37,310 nt of DNA from Porphyromonadaceae bacterium COT-184 OH4590 (lineage in GTDB: Bacteria; Bacteroidota; Bacteroidia; Bacteroidales; Paludibacteraceae): the NCBI GenBank assembly GCA_000768855.1, contig JRAN01000012.1, forward strand, positions 205-37,514. The letters run 5' to 3'. The notes below the pieces were generated by a model, which worked only from the letters and a program-made list of their open reading frames with translations, had not been told where the DNA came from and ran no database searches. The position numbers and the translations under genes were made by a program. Shown here piece by piece: positions 25,962-34,655 of the stretch (position 1 is its first letter; each line of letters starts with the position of its first letter).

Positions 25962-25969
25962 TAACTTTG
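25962..25969 (+). promoter_or_regulatory. Possible -7 element of the phosphoglycerate dehydrogenase-like gene
   Basis: TAACTTTG fits TAnnTTTG, 37 bases before the ATG at 26007. The nearest upstream TTTG (25943-25946) is 15 bases away, shorter than normal. Confidence 0.5.
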
Positions 25970-26006
25970 TGGATTTATTAAATATTTTTTTAAACATTAT
26001 ATAGAT

Positions 26007-26924
26007 ATGAAGATTTTAGTAGCAACAGAAAAACCTTTTGCAAAAAAGGCTACGGATGAGATGAAAAACATCGCTCAAGCAGCTGGTGTTGAGGTTGTTT
26101 TATTGGAAAAATATACTGATGTAAACGATTTTTATCGTGCGGTAGAGACAGTTGATGGTCTCATAGTTCGTTCTGATAAAGTAACAAAAGAGGTAGTGGC
26201 TCATGCCAAAAATCTGAAAATCGTGGTTCGTGCAGGTGCAGGTTTTGATAACCTCGACCTTGCTGCGTGTTCGGAGCGTAATATTGTATGTATGAATACT
26301 CCCGGACAAAACTCAAATGCAGTAGCAGAACTTGCTATAGGTATGATGATATTTATGGCTCGTAATACATTTACCGGTGGTACAGGTTCGGAATTGAAAG
26401 GTAAAACTCTCGGTATCCATGCCTATGGCAACGTAGGTCGTCTGGTAGGACTTCTTGGTAAGGCTTTTGGTATGCAGGTAGTGGCTTTCGATCCATTCGT
26501 TAAGCGCGAAGATGTGGAGAAAGACGGAGTAGCTTATGTAGAGACTATAGAAGATTTGTACAAGAAATCGAATTTTGTTTCGCTACATATTCCTGCTAAC
26601 GAAAAGACAAAAAAATCTATCAACTATTCTCTTCTAAGCCTTATGCCAAAAGGAGCTTTCCTCATCAATACCGCTCGTAAAGAGGTAATAAACGAAGAGG
26701 ATTTGGTAAAACTAATGGCAGAACGCGAAGACTTTAAATATGCTTCGGACATTGCTCCAGATAATTTGGCTGTACTTGCCGAAAAATTTGGTAACAGAGT
26801 GTTTACTACACCAAAGAAAATGGGTGCGGAAACAGCCGAAGCCAATATCAATGCAGGTTTGGCAGCTATTCGTCAAGCCATCGGATTTTTGAAAGATGGC
26901 ATTGATAAGTTTAGAGTAAATTGA
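26007..26924 (+). CDS. serA: D-isomer-specific 2-hydroxyacid dehydrogenase, phosphoglycerate dehydrogenase-like
   Basis: This 305-residue NAD-dependent dehydrogenase is the short form without an ACT/regulatory domain. The nucleotide-binding loop is GIHAYGNVG (residues 136-144) and the substrate-binding arginine is R224 in NTARKEV. Around residues 265-275, where family members carry a catalytic histidine (HIGAST-type), this protein has TTPKKMGAE, and the usual glutamate is not apparent in ASDIAPDN. From memory, short Bacteroidota enzymes annotated as phosphoglycerate dehydrogenase share this KKMGA pattern. The serine-synthesis role is therefore likely but not proven. No serC is adjacent. Confidence 0.8.
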   Translation: MKILVATEKPFAKKATDEMKNIAQAAGVEVVLLEKYTDVNDFYRAVETVDGLIVRSDKVTKEVVAHAKNLKIVVRAGAGFDNLDLAACSERNIVCMNTPGQNSNAVAELAIGMMIFMARNTFTGGTGSELKGKTLGIHAYGNVGRLVGLLGKAFGMQVVAFDPFVKREDVEKDGVAYVETIEDLYKKSNFVSLHIPANEKTKKSINYSLLSLMPKGAFLINTARKEVINEEDLVKLMAEREDFKYASDIAPDNLAVLAEKFGNRVFTTPKKMGAETAEANINAGLAAIRQAIGFLKDGIDKFRVN

Positions 26925-26945
26925 TTGTTTTATATATACCATTGT

Positions 26946-27001
26946 TCACAAGTTTTATACTTTCTTGCATAAAGACTGTATGAGACTTGTGATTCTTTTT
27001 T
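26946..27001 (+). terminator. Rho-independent terminator after serA
   Basis: A 15-base stem (26946-26960 with 26978-26992, two G-U pairs) and a 17-base loop are followed directly by TTCTTTTTT. Confidence 0.85.
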
Positions 27002-27024
27002 AATTGAAATGTATCAGAAAATAT

Positions 27025-27951
27025 ATGTCACAAATAGCAAAATCTGTTGTAGATAGTTACAAGGTGTTTATTAAGTTTCAAAGAGCAATGTCTGATAATA
27101 CTGTTGAGGCATATATGAGAGACTTACGCACGGTCGAAAAATATTTTAACTCAAATGGTATCGAATATAAATATGCTACTTTGGACAATCTACAAAACTT
27201 TATTGCTGACCTCGATGATATAGGTATATGTCCAAGGTCACGGGCAAGGATTATTTCAAGTATAAAGTCATTTTATAAATTTTGTGTTTCCGAAAAGATA
27301 ATTAATATTGACCCAACTCAACTACTTAAACAACCAAAATTGCCTTCCTACTTGCCGGATGTATTATCTGTAGAAGAGATTGAGCGTATTATATCAGCAA
27401 TCGATCTCTCGGAAACCGATAAATATACTAAACTGAATATCGGACATCGCAATTTAGCAATAGTAGAGATGCTATATGGCTCAGGAATAAGGGTTTCGGA
27501 GCTTGTGAATATAAAAATCTCGAATATAAATTTCGAAGAAAATTTTATGAAAATAGTGGGTAAAGGTAAAAAGGAGAGGCTTGTACCTATATCCGAATCT
27601 GCCATTAGAGCTTTGAATCATTGGTTGACTGCTCGTAATGTCTTGCAAATAAAACCAAAACAAGAGGATTTCCTGTTTCTTAACCGTAGAGGCTTGCATA
27701 TGACGAGAGAAATGGTATTTGTTATAATAAAACAACTTACAGAAAAAGCAGGCATAGAGAAGCGTGTAAGCCCTCATACATTCCGCCATTCATTTGCTAC
27801 ACATCTGTTGGAGCATGGAGCCAACTTGCGTGCCATACAGCAATTGCTTGGACATTCGAGTATTACCACTACAGAGATATATACGCATACGAGTATCAAC
27901 TACCTTAGAGACGAGATTATGGCATTCCATCCAAGAAACAGAGACCACTAA
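27025..27951 (+). CDS. xerD: Tyrosine recombinase XerD
   Basis: XerD, with XerC, resolves chromosome dimers at dif. From the ATG at 27025 the protein is 308 residues; an upstream TTG at 27004 is in frame but less likely. It has an N-terminal SAM-like core-binding domain (residues 1-100) and a C-terminal catalytic domain. The active-site set is R156 (SGIRVSEL), a lysine in VGKGKKERLVP near 180-183, H251 and R254 (HTFRHSFATH), H277 (LGHSS) and Y286 (TEIYTH). It is cellular rather than phage-like, with no mobile context nearby. The XerC/XerD distinction rests on overall resemblance. Confidence 0.88.
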   Translation: MSQIAKSVVDSYKVFIKFQRAMSDNTVEAYMRDLRTVEKYFNSNGIEYKYATLDNLQNFIADLDDIGICPRSRARIISSIKSFYKFCVSEKIINIDPTQLLKQPKLPSYLPDVLSVEEIERIISAIDLSETDKYTKLNIGHRNLAIVEMLYGSGIRVSELVNIKISNINFEENFMKIVGKGKKERLVPISESAIRALNHWLTARNVLQIKPKQEDFLFLNRRGLHMTREMVFVIIKQLTEKAGIEKRVSPHTFRHSFATHLLEHGANLRAIQQLLGHSSITTTEIYTHTSINYLRDEIMAFHPRNRDH

Positions 27952-29819
27952 AACTGAAAATAGATAAACTTCTGCAAATCGGCAGAGACGAATTGGTAAA
28001 GTACAAATATTGTCAGTATCACCACCAGACCCATTACCCACACAGGCATAGAGGCAAACCACATACGATAACGACGCTTAAAATTAGTTGGAAACCAATG
28101 TATTATCATTCCTAAAACGAATATTATAAACACGCTACGATACTCCCAAATCATTGTCGGGATAATGTCGAAGTTCCACTTGCTGCCTATTTGATTGACC
28201 ATACTTTTTGCGGTGTTCCAAGCGTGAGTATTTGCCTCTTCGGGGTCGAGGTTAGAGCCGCTGCGGAAAAATAGCCTTGTAAATGTGATAAACACAAAGG
28301 TCTGAAACACAGCCCAAGCTGTTGCCAACCATTCAAATTTTTGAGATGTGGCATTGTCTTTGTTTGTAAAGCGTAATATTGTGTTGTAAATAATTTTTAT
28401 AAGGTTGCCTCCCCATAGTATAGAGAGCCACACGAAGGCGATTTTAAATATCGGATAGCCCACACTCCAAAGCAAAGCCCCCGATATTAGCACTAATACC
28501 GACAAAACGGCGGTTTTAGCCATTTGGCTCATGTGTCGCCACCATTTATATACAAGCATACCGACACCGTTTAGCCCTCCCCAGATTATAAAGTTCCATG
28601 ACGCTCCATGCCAAAGTCCGCCTAGCAGCATTGTGTTCATCATATTAAGGTTGGTAATGCTTTTTTGCCCGCCGTTTTTGCTCAATTTTATCCTCAATAG
28701 CACGGCTACCATTACCGCCACTATACCCAAACCGACATATATACTACCAGATAACATCATAGCTATCAGAGCAATAGTGATTATGATACAGTAAGAGCCA
28801 AATGTTGAGTTGCGGTTGCCTCCAAGCGGTATGTAGAGGTAGTTTTGCAGCCATTGCGATAGCGATATATGCCAACGTTTCCAAAATTCTCCTGCATTTT
28901 TTGCCTTGTATGGTGAGTTGAAGTTTATCGGCAAGTAAAAACCCATTAACATCGCCACACCTGTGGCTATATCCGTGTAGCCCGAAAAGTCGGCATATAT
29001 TTGCAGCGAATAGCCGAACAAGCCCATTAAGTTCTCGAAACCCGAAAACATAGTGGGATTCTCGAAAACGCGGTCGATAAAGTTTACAGCAAGGTAGTCC
29101 GACAAAATTATTTTCTTTATCAATCCGTTGATTATCCAAAAGATAGCTATGCCAAATTGACGTTTCGACAAGAAATAAGGTTTGTAGATTTGTGGGATAA
29201 AATCATTGGCTCGTATAATTGGACCAGACATTAGTGAGGGGAAAAAGCTGACAAAAAATCCGTAATTGAGTATTGAACTCACAGGAGTTACTTTTTCCCG
29301 ATAGACCTCTACTATATAGCTGATATTCTGAAAAGTAAAGAACGAAATACCAACAGGCAGCACTATTTTACTAATGTCGAATGAGGTTTTGCCTGTTATA
29401 ACATTGCCTATTTCGGCAAAGATATCAACCACTTTTAGTTGGGTACCAAATATATTGTTTATAACATCAATTACAAAATAGGAATATTTGAAGTAGCTGA
29501 GCAACAATAGGTTAATAGCAAGCCCAATTATTAGTAGTGTCTTTTTTTGTCTATTGGTCTTTGAATGGTTGATTGTTTTTGCACAAAAAAAGTTGAGCAG
29601 AATGGCAAAAATCAATATCAGTACAAAAAATCCCGATGTCTTGTAGTAGAAAAATAGTCCACTAAACATTAGGAATGTGTTGCGTAACAGTACTTTATTT
29701 CCTGTCAACGAAAGCCCTGCAAACACAAAAGCAAAAAATGCCCAGAAGTAAAATGAGGTAAATAGCAGTGGCAACTGTGTCTGCAACGAGAATAAATCGT
29801 GTAAGAAATTGGTTATCAA
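27948..29819 (-). CDS. MBOAT family membrane O-acyltransferase (AlgI-like)
   Basis: This 623-residue polytopic membrane protein belongs to the AlgI group, which passes acyl groups across the membrane to polysaccharides or lipids. Conserved blocks are YADFSGYTDIATG, EFWKRWHISLSQW (H317), YIPLGGNR and GLWHGASWNFIIWGG with catalytic H404. It is longer than the usual 480-520 residues because of extra hydrophobic segments between about 340 and 395 and more helices at the C terminus. The usual partner (AlgJ/DHHW-type acetyltransferase) is not next to it. Its end overlaps xerD by 4 bases tail to tail. Confidence 0.88.
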   Translation of the reverse strand: MITNFLHDLFSLQTQLPLLFTSFYFWAFFAFVFAGLSLTGNKVLLRNTFLMFSGLFFYYKTSGFFVLILIFAILLNFFCAKTINHSKTNRQKKTLLIIGLAINLLLLSYFKYSYFVIDVINNIFGTQLKVVDIFAEIGNVITGKTSFDISKIVLPVGISFFTFQNISYIVEVYREKVTPVSSILNYGFFVSFFPSLMSGPIIRANDFIPQIYKPYFLSKRQFGIAIFWIINGLIKKIILSDYLAVNFIDRVFENPTMFSGFENLMGLFGYSLQIYADFSGYTDIATGVAMLMGFYLPINFNSPYKAKNAGEFWKRWHISLSQWLQNYLYIPLGGNRNSTFGSYCIIITIALIAMMLSGSIYVGLGIVAVMVAVLLRIKLSKNGGQKSITNLNMMNTMLLGGLWHGASWNFIIWGGLNGVGMLVYKWWRHMSQMAKTAVLSVLVLISGALLWSVGYPIFKIAFVWLSILWGGNLIKIIYNTILRFTNKDNATSQKFEWLATAWAVFQTFVFITFTRLFFRSGSNLDPEEANTHAWNTAKSMVNQIGSKWNFDIIPTMIWEYRSVFIIFVLGMIIHWFPTNFKRRYRMWFASMPVWVMGLVVILTIFVLYQFVSADLQKFIYFQF

Positions 29820-29858
29820 ATCATTATTGTTTCGTTATTGATATTGTTATTTTGAGTG

Positions 29859-29866
29859 CAAAGTTA
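29859..29866 (-). promoter_or_regulatory. Possible -7 element of the MBOAT gene
   Basis: CAAAGTTA reads TAACTTTG on the minus strand, 39 bases upstream of the ATG at 29819. The nearest TTTG box (CAAA 29889-29892) is 22 bases away. Confidence 0.5.
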
Positions 29867-29975
29867 TACTTTTATTTGACTATTAAAACAAAATATTATA
29901 TGAAAATTTTTACGATTATACAATTATAAAAAATAAAATCTGTTTTAATCTATCTGTAAATAGGTGAGTTCTGTA

Positions 29976-30008
29976 AAACAGGAGGCTTTTTTATTTTGCC
30001 TCCTGTTT
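29976..30008 (-). terminator. Terminator overlapping the nfnA stop codon
   Basis: On the minus strand AAACAGGAGGC (29998-30008 complement) pairs with GCCTCCTGTTT (29976-29986 complement) around an A-rich loop that contains the TAA stop of nfnA at 29991-29993. The stem is 11 bases and perfect. The T tail after it is short. Confidence 0.7.
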
Positions 30009-30782
30009 ATAATTTTGTCGCATAAGCATTTCGTCGAAATCGACTTTGTGTCCGTCGAACTCTGGTCCATCAACACACACAAACTTGGTCTGCCCGTCCA
30101 CCGTGATACGGCACGCCCCGCACATACCTGTACCATCGACCATTATTGTATTGAGCGACACCTCAGTAGGTATATTATAGTCTTTGGTAAGAAGCGAAAC
30201 AAACTTCATCATTATAGCCGGACCAATTGCTTCTACTTTATCGACTTTCTCACGTTTGATTATAGCCTCTACACCATTAGTAACCAATCCTTTCGTACCA
30301 TACGAGCCGTCATCGGTGTAAACTATAACCTCATCGGCAAATTCACGAAACTGATCCTCAAGTATTATTAACTCTTTGTTGCGTGCGGCAAGTATCACTA
30401 TTATGCGGTTACCTGCCTTTTTCAGAGCTTTGGCAATGGGCAACATAGGAGCTGCACCAACACCTCCACAAGCACAAACTACAGTACCAAAGTTTTTTAC
30501 TTCGGTCGATTTGCCGAGTGGTCCCACGAGATCGGTTATATAATCGCCCTCGTTGAGGTCGCACAGCTTATTTGTAGATACTCCTGCACGTTGTATTATC
30601 AGCCAAATAGAGCCTGTCGCCTTGTCGCTATTGGCTATGGTAAGTGGTATCCGTTCGCCTTTTTCGCCTGTACGTACTATTACGAAATGTCCTGCCCTGC
30701 ACGAATTGGCAACAGCCGGAGCATCTACCACAAAGCACGTTACAATGGAGGAGAACTCTATCTTTTTGAGAATCTTATTCAT
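29991..30782 (-). CDS. NfnA-like FAD/NAD(P)-binding oxidoreductase subunit
   Basis: The 263-residue protein has a ferredoxin-reductase FAD domain and an NAD-binding domain (CACGGVGAAPMLPIAKAL). The C-terminal 2Fe-2S segment is D216-x4-C221-x2-C224-x11-C236 (MVDGTGMCGACR ... VCVDG). From memory, the T. maritima NfnA cluster is held by one aspartate and three cysteines with the same spacing. NfnAB is the electron-bifurcating NADH-dependent ferredoxin:NADP oxidoreductase. The partner gene (nfnB/gltA-like) is usually adjacent but is not here. It is 17 bases downstream of the Pit gene, so probably in the same operon. Confidence 0.85.
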   Translation of the reverse strand: MNKILKKIEFSSIVTCFVVDAPAVANSCRAGHFVIVRTGEKGERIPLTIANSDKATGSIWLIIQRAGVSTNKLCDLNEGDYITDLVGPLGKSTEVKNFGTVVCACGGVGAAPMLPIAKALKKAGNRIIVILAARNKELIILEDQFREFADEVIVYTDDGSYGTKGLVTNGVEAIIKREKVDKVEAIGPAIMMKFVSLLTKDYNIPTEVSLNTIMVDGTGMCGACRITVDGQTKFVCVDGPEFDGHKVDFDEMLMRQNYKQEAK

Positions 30783-30799
30783 AGTATTATTTATATCAA

Positions 30800-31825
30800 T
30801 CAGAACAGATTAATAATCTGAAACACAATAGCTGCCATAAGGGCACTCACAGGAATGGTCAATATCCACGCCACAAGCAGACTCTTGGTTACACCCCAAC
30901 GAACGGCCGAAAGACGTTTGGTAGCACCTACGCCAATAATAGCACCTGTGATAGTGTGTGTAGTGGATACGGGTATTTTTACAATCTCTGTCATATATAG
31001 TGTAAGAGCCCCTGCTGTCTCGGCTACAACGCCCTCAAAAGGCGTTACTTTGGTAATTTTTGTACCCATAGTCTTAACAATACGCCAGCCTCCGCTCATT
31101 GTACCGATAGAGATGACGGTAAAACATGTGATTGGTACCCAAGTTGGGAGGTCGTTGATAGAGTTGATGCCACCTGCCAAACCGAGCGAATGAGCAGCAA
31201 TCATAGCCGCAGCAATGATACCCATCACTTTTTGCGAATCGTTCATACCGTGTCCTATGCTGAAAAGTGCAGATGAGACAAGTTGAAGTTTTTTAAACCA
31301 GTTGTTTGCCTTGTGTGGATTGGCTCGTTTGCATAGATTTTCGATGAGGATGCTCAGCAACATAGCCACAAACATACCCACAAACGGAGCAACGAATATA
31401 AAAGCGGCTATTTTAAGTACTACTGCACCATGAACAGCTCCCCAGCCCCAAGCCGAGATAGCAGAACCCGCAAAACCACCGATAAGTGTATGCGACGACG
31501 ACGACGGTATGCCTAACCACCATGTAAGGAGATTCCATAAAATGGCAGCAATGATACCTGCTAGTATTACTTTCATGGCTATTTCGCCCGACAGATACTC
31601 TTCCATAACGGTTTTAGACACGGTGTTGGCTATGCCAAACTCTCCTATGATATATTTGGATATAAAAAAGGCCACAAAATTGAAAAACGCAGCCCACAGT
31701 ACCGCCTGAAACGGTGTTAGAACACGCGTAGATACAATTGTAGCGATAGAGTTTGCCGCATCGTGGAAACCGTTGATAAAATCGAATACGAGAGCAAGTA
31801 TTATAATTGTTACTAACAATTCCAT
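30800..31825 (-). CDS. pit: Low-affinity inorganic phosphate transporter, Pit family
   Basis: This 341-residue polytopic membrane protein imports phosphate or metal-phosphate complexes driven by cation gradient. It carries the two family signature repeats: INGFHDAANSIATIV at about residues 17-31 and the C-terminal VSTTHTITGAIIGVG. A GIPSSSSHTLIGG segment lies in between, and roughly ten hydrophobic helices are seen. It follows its DUF47 accessory gene by 40 bases and precedes the NfnA-like gene by 17 bases on the minus strand. Substrate identity is by family only. Confidence 0.93.
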   Translation of the reverse strand: MELLVTIIILALVFDFINGFHDAANSIATIVSTRVLTPFQAVLWAAFFNFVAFFISKYIIGEFGIANTVSKTVMEEYLSGEIAMKVILAGIIAAILWNLLTWWLGIPSSSSHTLIGGFAGSAISAWGWGAVHGAVVLKIAAFIFVAPFVGMFVAMLLSILIENLCKRANPHKANNWFKKLQLVSSALFSIGHGMNDSQKVMGIIAAAMIAAHSLGLAGGINSINDLPTWVPITCFTVISIGTMSGGWRIVKTMGTKITKVTPFEGVVAETAGALTLYMTEIVKIPVSTTHTITGAIIGVGATKRLSAVRWGVTKSLLVAWILTIPVSALMAAIVFQIINLF

Positions 31826-31865
31826 AATTTAATTTATATTACTTTTTTTGTTAGGGAAATACTTA

Positions 31866-32501
31866 TTAAGAATATTTTACAATAATCATCTTGATAGTTT
31901 TACCTATATGGTCTATTTCGTCGGTGATACCTTCGAGTACATTGACAATCTCTTTTAGTTTGAGTACTTCGATAGCGTCGGTGCAGTTGGCAAAAAGCTC
32001 AATGGTGAAGTTCTGAAAAACCTCATCGGCTTTACTCTCTATTTCGTGCATCTTGTTGCAATACTGCTCTATCTCGCTCGCGCGTTTTTTCAAAGAGCTA
32101 AGCCCTTGTATCGCTTTTAGCATAAGTTCGCTCGCTTCATTTACCATTTCGGCTATCTGCATTGCCGCCTGTGGTATCTGTTTGGGTTTGTAGAAAGTAA
32201 TACGTTTGGCACAACCATAGATTTGGTCGGTAACATCATCAAGTCCGTTTGCCAAATTGTTGATATCTTCGCGGTCGAAAGGTGTTATAAATGTGTCGTT
32301 AAGCTCATAATATATCTGTTCTATTATGCGGTCGCCTTCGTGCTCCAAATCCCTTATACGCTGATGAATTTCGGGATTGTTGTTTTCCACACAGTTAATC
32401 AACTGTGTGGCTGATTTGCTTGATACTTCTGCCAAACTTTCCAACATTGGGAAAAACTTAGGCTCTTTTGGGGTGAATTTGCTGAAAAATGAATTATCCA
32501 T
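31866..32501 (-). CDS. DUF47 family PhoU-like phosphate transport accessory protein
   Basis: The 211-residue helical cytoplasmic protein begins MDNSFFSKFTPKEPKFFPML and matches the DUF47 (PhoU-like) family that accompanies Pit transporters. Other typical blocks are DREDINNLANGLDDVTDQI and the C-terminal LEGITDEIDHIGKTI, containing the acidic residues that bind metals in PhoU relatives. I use the ATG at 32499-32501; an in-frame TTG six bases upstream is an alternative. It heads the Pit operon. Confidence 0.92.
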   Translation of the reverse strand: MDNSFFSKFTPKEPKFFPMLESLAEVSSKSATQLINCVENNNPEIHQRIRDLEHEGDRIIEQIYYELNDTFITPFDREDINNLANGLDDVTDQIYGCAKRITFYKPKQIPQAAMQIAEMVNEASELMLKAIQGLSSLKKRASEIEQYCNKMHEIESKADEVFQNFTIELFANCTDAIEVLKLKEIVNVLEGITDEIDHIGKTIKMIIVKYS

Positions 32502-32691
32502 ATTCAATAAAATTTTTTTAAGTATATAAAGTCTGTTTTATTATGATAAAAAAAATCTTTTAACAGTAAATAGATGTTTACATATTAAAAGAGTTTTGTC
32601 AATTTGCGATAAAAGAACAACTCATACTATTTATTACGTTATTAATTATCATATACATATACATTGGTACAAGCGAAATCGTTTCGGAGTT

Positions 32692-32719
32692 CAAAGGTAA
32701 CTAATTTTTTATTTACAAA
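32692..32719 (-). promoter_or_regulatory. Possible promoter for the DUF47-pit operon
   Basis: CAAAGGTA (32692-32699) reads TACCTTTG, an exact -7 match, with CAAA (32716-32719, TTTG) 16 bases beyond. The spacing is short of 19 and the site lies about 190 bases upstream of the start, so the assignment is tentative. The region also abuts the 3' end of recJ. Confidence 0.35.
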
Positions 32720-32733
32720 GAATAATTATTTAA

Positions 32734-34521
32734 TTATTTTTTCGAAAGTTTTATATCACGTATCATCAACTGATTGGAAACAACGTTGTTAAATACATTT
32801 TCTTCTATCGTGTAACAAATATCTATCTGTCCGCCTACTTTTAGGTGTCGCACTATCTGCCCCATATCGTAGTGTCTCATATATCCCGAACAGAAAGCAA
32901 TTCCATCGAAAAATACCTTGTTATCTTGCGTTAATACAAGTTTGGCGTGAGTATTGTCTTTGCCTATAAGTCGGCTTTGTGAGTGAAAATCACTTAGGCA
33001 ACGAGTGCAAAAGAGCGGTTTCATATTTTGCGGTCCAAATGGAGCAAACTGTTTTAGGATACGGATAAATTTTGGTGTTATGTTTTTGAAATCTATTTCT
33101 ATATCTATATCTATTTGAGGTATAAGTTGCTCGGGGAGAATGGTACTGTTTACAAAACTGTCAAAGCGTTCGACAAATTCGCATAAAGACTCTTTTTTCA
33201 TAGTCAATCCTGCAGCATAAGGATGTCCGCCAAAATTGACGAGTAGGTCGGCACAGGAATCGATTGCAGAGTAGAGGTCGAATCCTACAACGCTTCTACC
33301 CGAACCGGCAATAAAACCGTCGTCGCTGTCGGTAAGTATTATAGTCGGGCGACAAAATTCTTCCGACATACGCGATGCCACTATGCCCACTATGCCTCTA
33401 TTCCACAACGGATTATATAGTACAATAGATTTTTTGTCTTTATAATCGGGCAACTCGGTAAATTGTTTTTTTGCCTCTTCGGTAGTGGCTTTGTCTATAT
33501 CTTTGCGTTCGGTGTTGTAGGTGTCGATGTCGGTGGATTTTCGCAGCAATACCTCGCTGTTGTTCGACGTAAGCAACTGCACCGCCTCCGAACCGCTGTA
33601 TAGTCGCCCCGATGCGTTGATACGAGGACCAATCTTAAATACAATATCCGATATATCAACTACTTTGTCGGCTATTCCGCATACCTCCTTGATAGAACGG
33701 AGCCCAGCCGAAGGGTTTTTGTTTAGTTTCTTCAACCCAAAATCAGCCAATATTCTATTTTCGCCAGTAATAGGCACAATATCGGAGGCTATGCTGACGG
33801 CAACGAGGTCGATATATTTATAAGCATCGTCCATATTAATACCGTTCGACAGGCATAGAGCCTGCACCAGCTTAAAGCCTACACCACAGCCCGAAAGGTG
33901 CGAATATGGGTAGGAGCAATCGGCTCTGTGTGGGTCTAAGACAGCCACCGCCTTGGGCAGTTCAACACCCGGAGTGTGGTGATCGCAGATGATAAAGTCG
34001 ACACCATGCTCGGCAGCATAGTCAATCTTGTCGTTTGCCTTGATGCCACAGTCGAGTGCCACAACAAGCGTAAAGCCGTTTTCGCGAGCGTAATCAATCC
34101 CTTTGTACGATATGCCGTATCCTTCAGTATAGCGGTCAGGGATGTAGTAGCGTATGTTTTTGGTGTATTGTTTTAGAAAGCCGTAAACAACTGAAACTGC
34201 GGTAGTACCGTCAACGTCATAATCGCCATATACAAGTATCTTCTCTTGTTTACGCAATGCCTTGTTTACTCTATCTACTGCAAGCGACATATCTCTCATC
34301 AAAAAAGGGTCGTACAGATTGTCTAATGTTGGACGAAAAAAATATTTTGCCTCATCAAATGTTTTTACACCTCTTATTACCAAAAGTTTAGACAACTCTA
34401 AAGAGATATTAAGCGTTTGGCACAGTTGAGTTATGTGTGAGTGTTGGTCTTCGTTTACTGCTTTGATAGTCCAGATAGATTCCATTTTTGTATTAAGTGC
34501 AAATTCTTTGTTTAGGCTCAT
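32734..34521 (-). CDS. recJ: Single-stranded-DNA-specific exonuclease RecJ
   Basis: RecJ degrades single-stranded DNA 5' to 3' in RecF-pathway recombination and mismatch repair. The 595-residue product has the DHH phosphoesterase motifs: VYGDYDVDGTTA (D100, D102, D104), ALDCGI near 156-160, ICDHH (180-182) and SGCGVGFK. The DHHA1 domain contains GRSVVGFDLY and NFGGHPYAAG, and the C-terminal OB domain follows. The frame starts at the ATG at 34521; an internal ATG at 34485 (MESIWTIK) gives 583 residues, closer to the usual length, and may be the true start. Confidence 0.94.
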   Translation of the reverse strand: MSLNKEFALNTKMESIWTIKAVNEDQHSHITQLCQTLNISLELSKLLVIRGVKTFDEAKYFFRPTLDNLYDPFLMRDMSLAVDRVNKALRKQEKILVYGDYDVDGTTAVSVVYGFLKQYTKNIRYYIPDRYTEGYGISYKGIDYARENGFTLVVALDCGIKANDKIDYAAEHGVDFIICDHHTPGVELPKAVAVLDPHRADCSYPYSHLSGCGVGFKLVQALCLSNGINMDDAYKYIDLVAVSIASDIVPITGENRILADFGLKKLNKNPSAGLRSIKEVCGIADKVVDISDIVFKIGPRINASGRLYSGSEAVQLLTSNNSEVLLRKSTDIDTYNTERKDIDKATTEEAKKQFTELPDYKDKKSIVLYNPLWNRGIVGIVASRMSEEFCRPTIILTDSDDGFIAGSGRSVVGFDLYSAIDSCADLLVNFGGHPYAAGLTMKKESLCEFVERFDSFVNSTILPEQLIPQIDIDIEIDFKNITPKFIRILKQFAPFGPQNMKPLFCTRCLSDFHSQSRLIGKDNTHAKLVLTQDNKVFFDGIAFCSGYMRHYDMGQIVRHLKVGGQIDICYTIEENVFNNVVSNQLMIRDIKLSKK

Positions 34522-34655
34522 TTTTTCGAAAACAAAATTAATAAAAAATCAGGTCAAATGGACAATAATTATGCTTTGTTTTGTGATAATAAATGAGAAA
34601 TGGTGGTTTTATGATTACATATTTAATAAAATAACTAAGACCCAACACTATTGAT

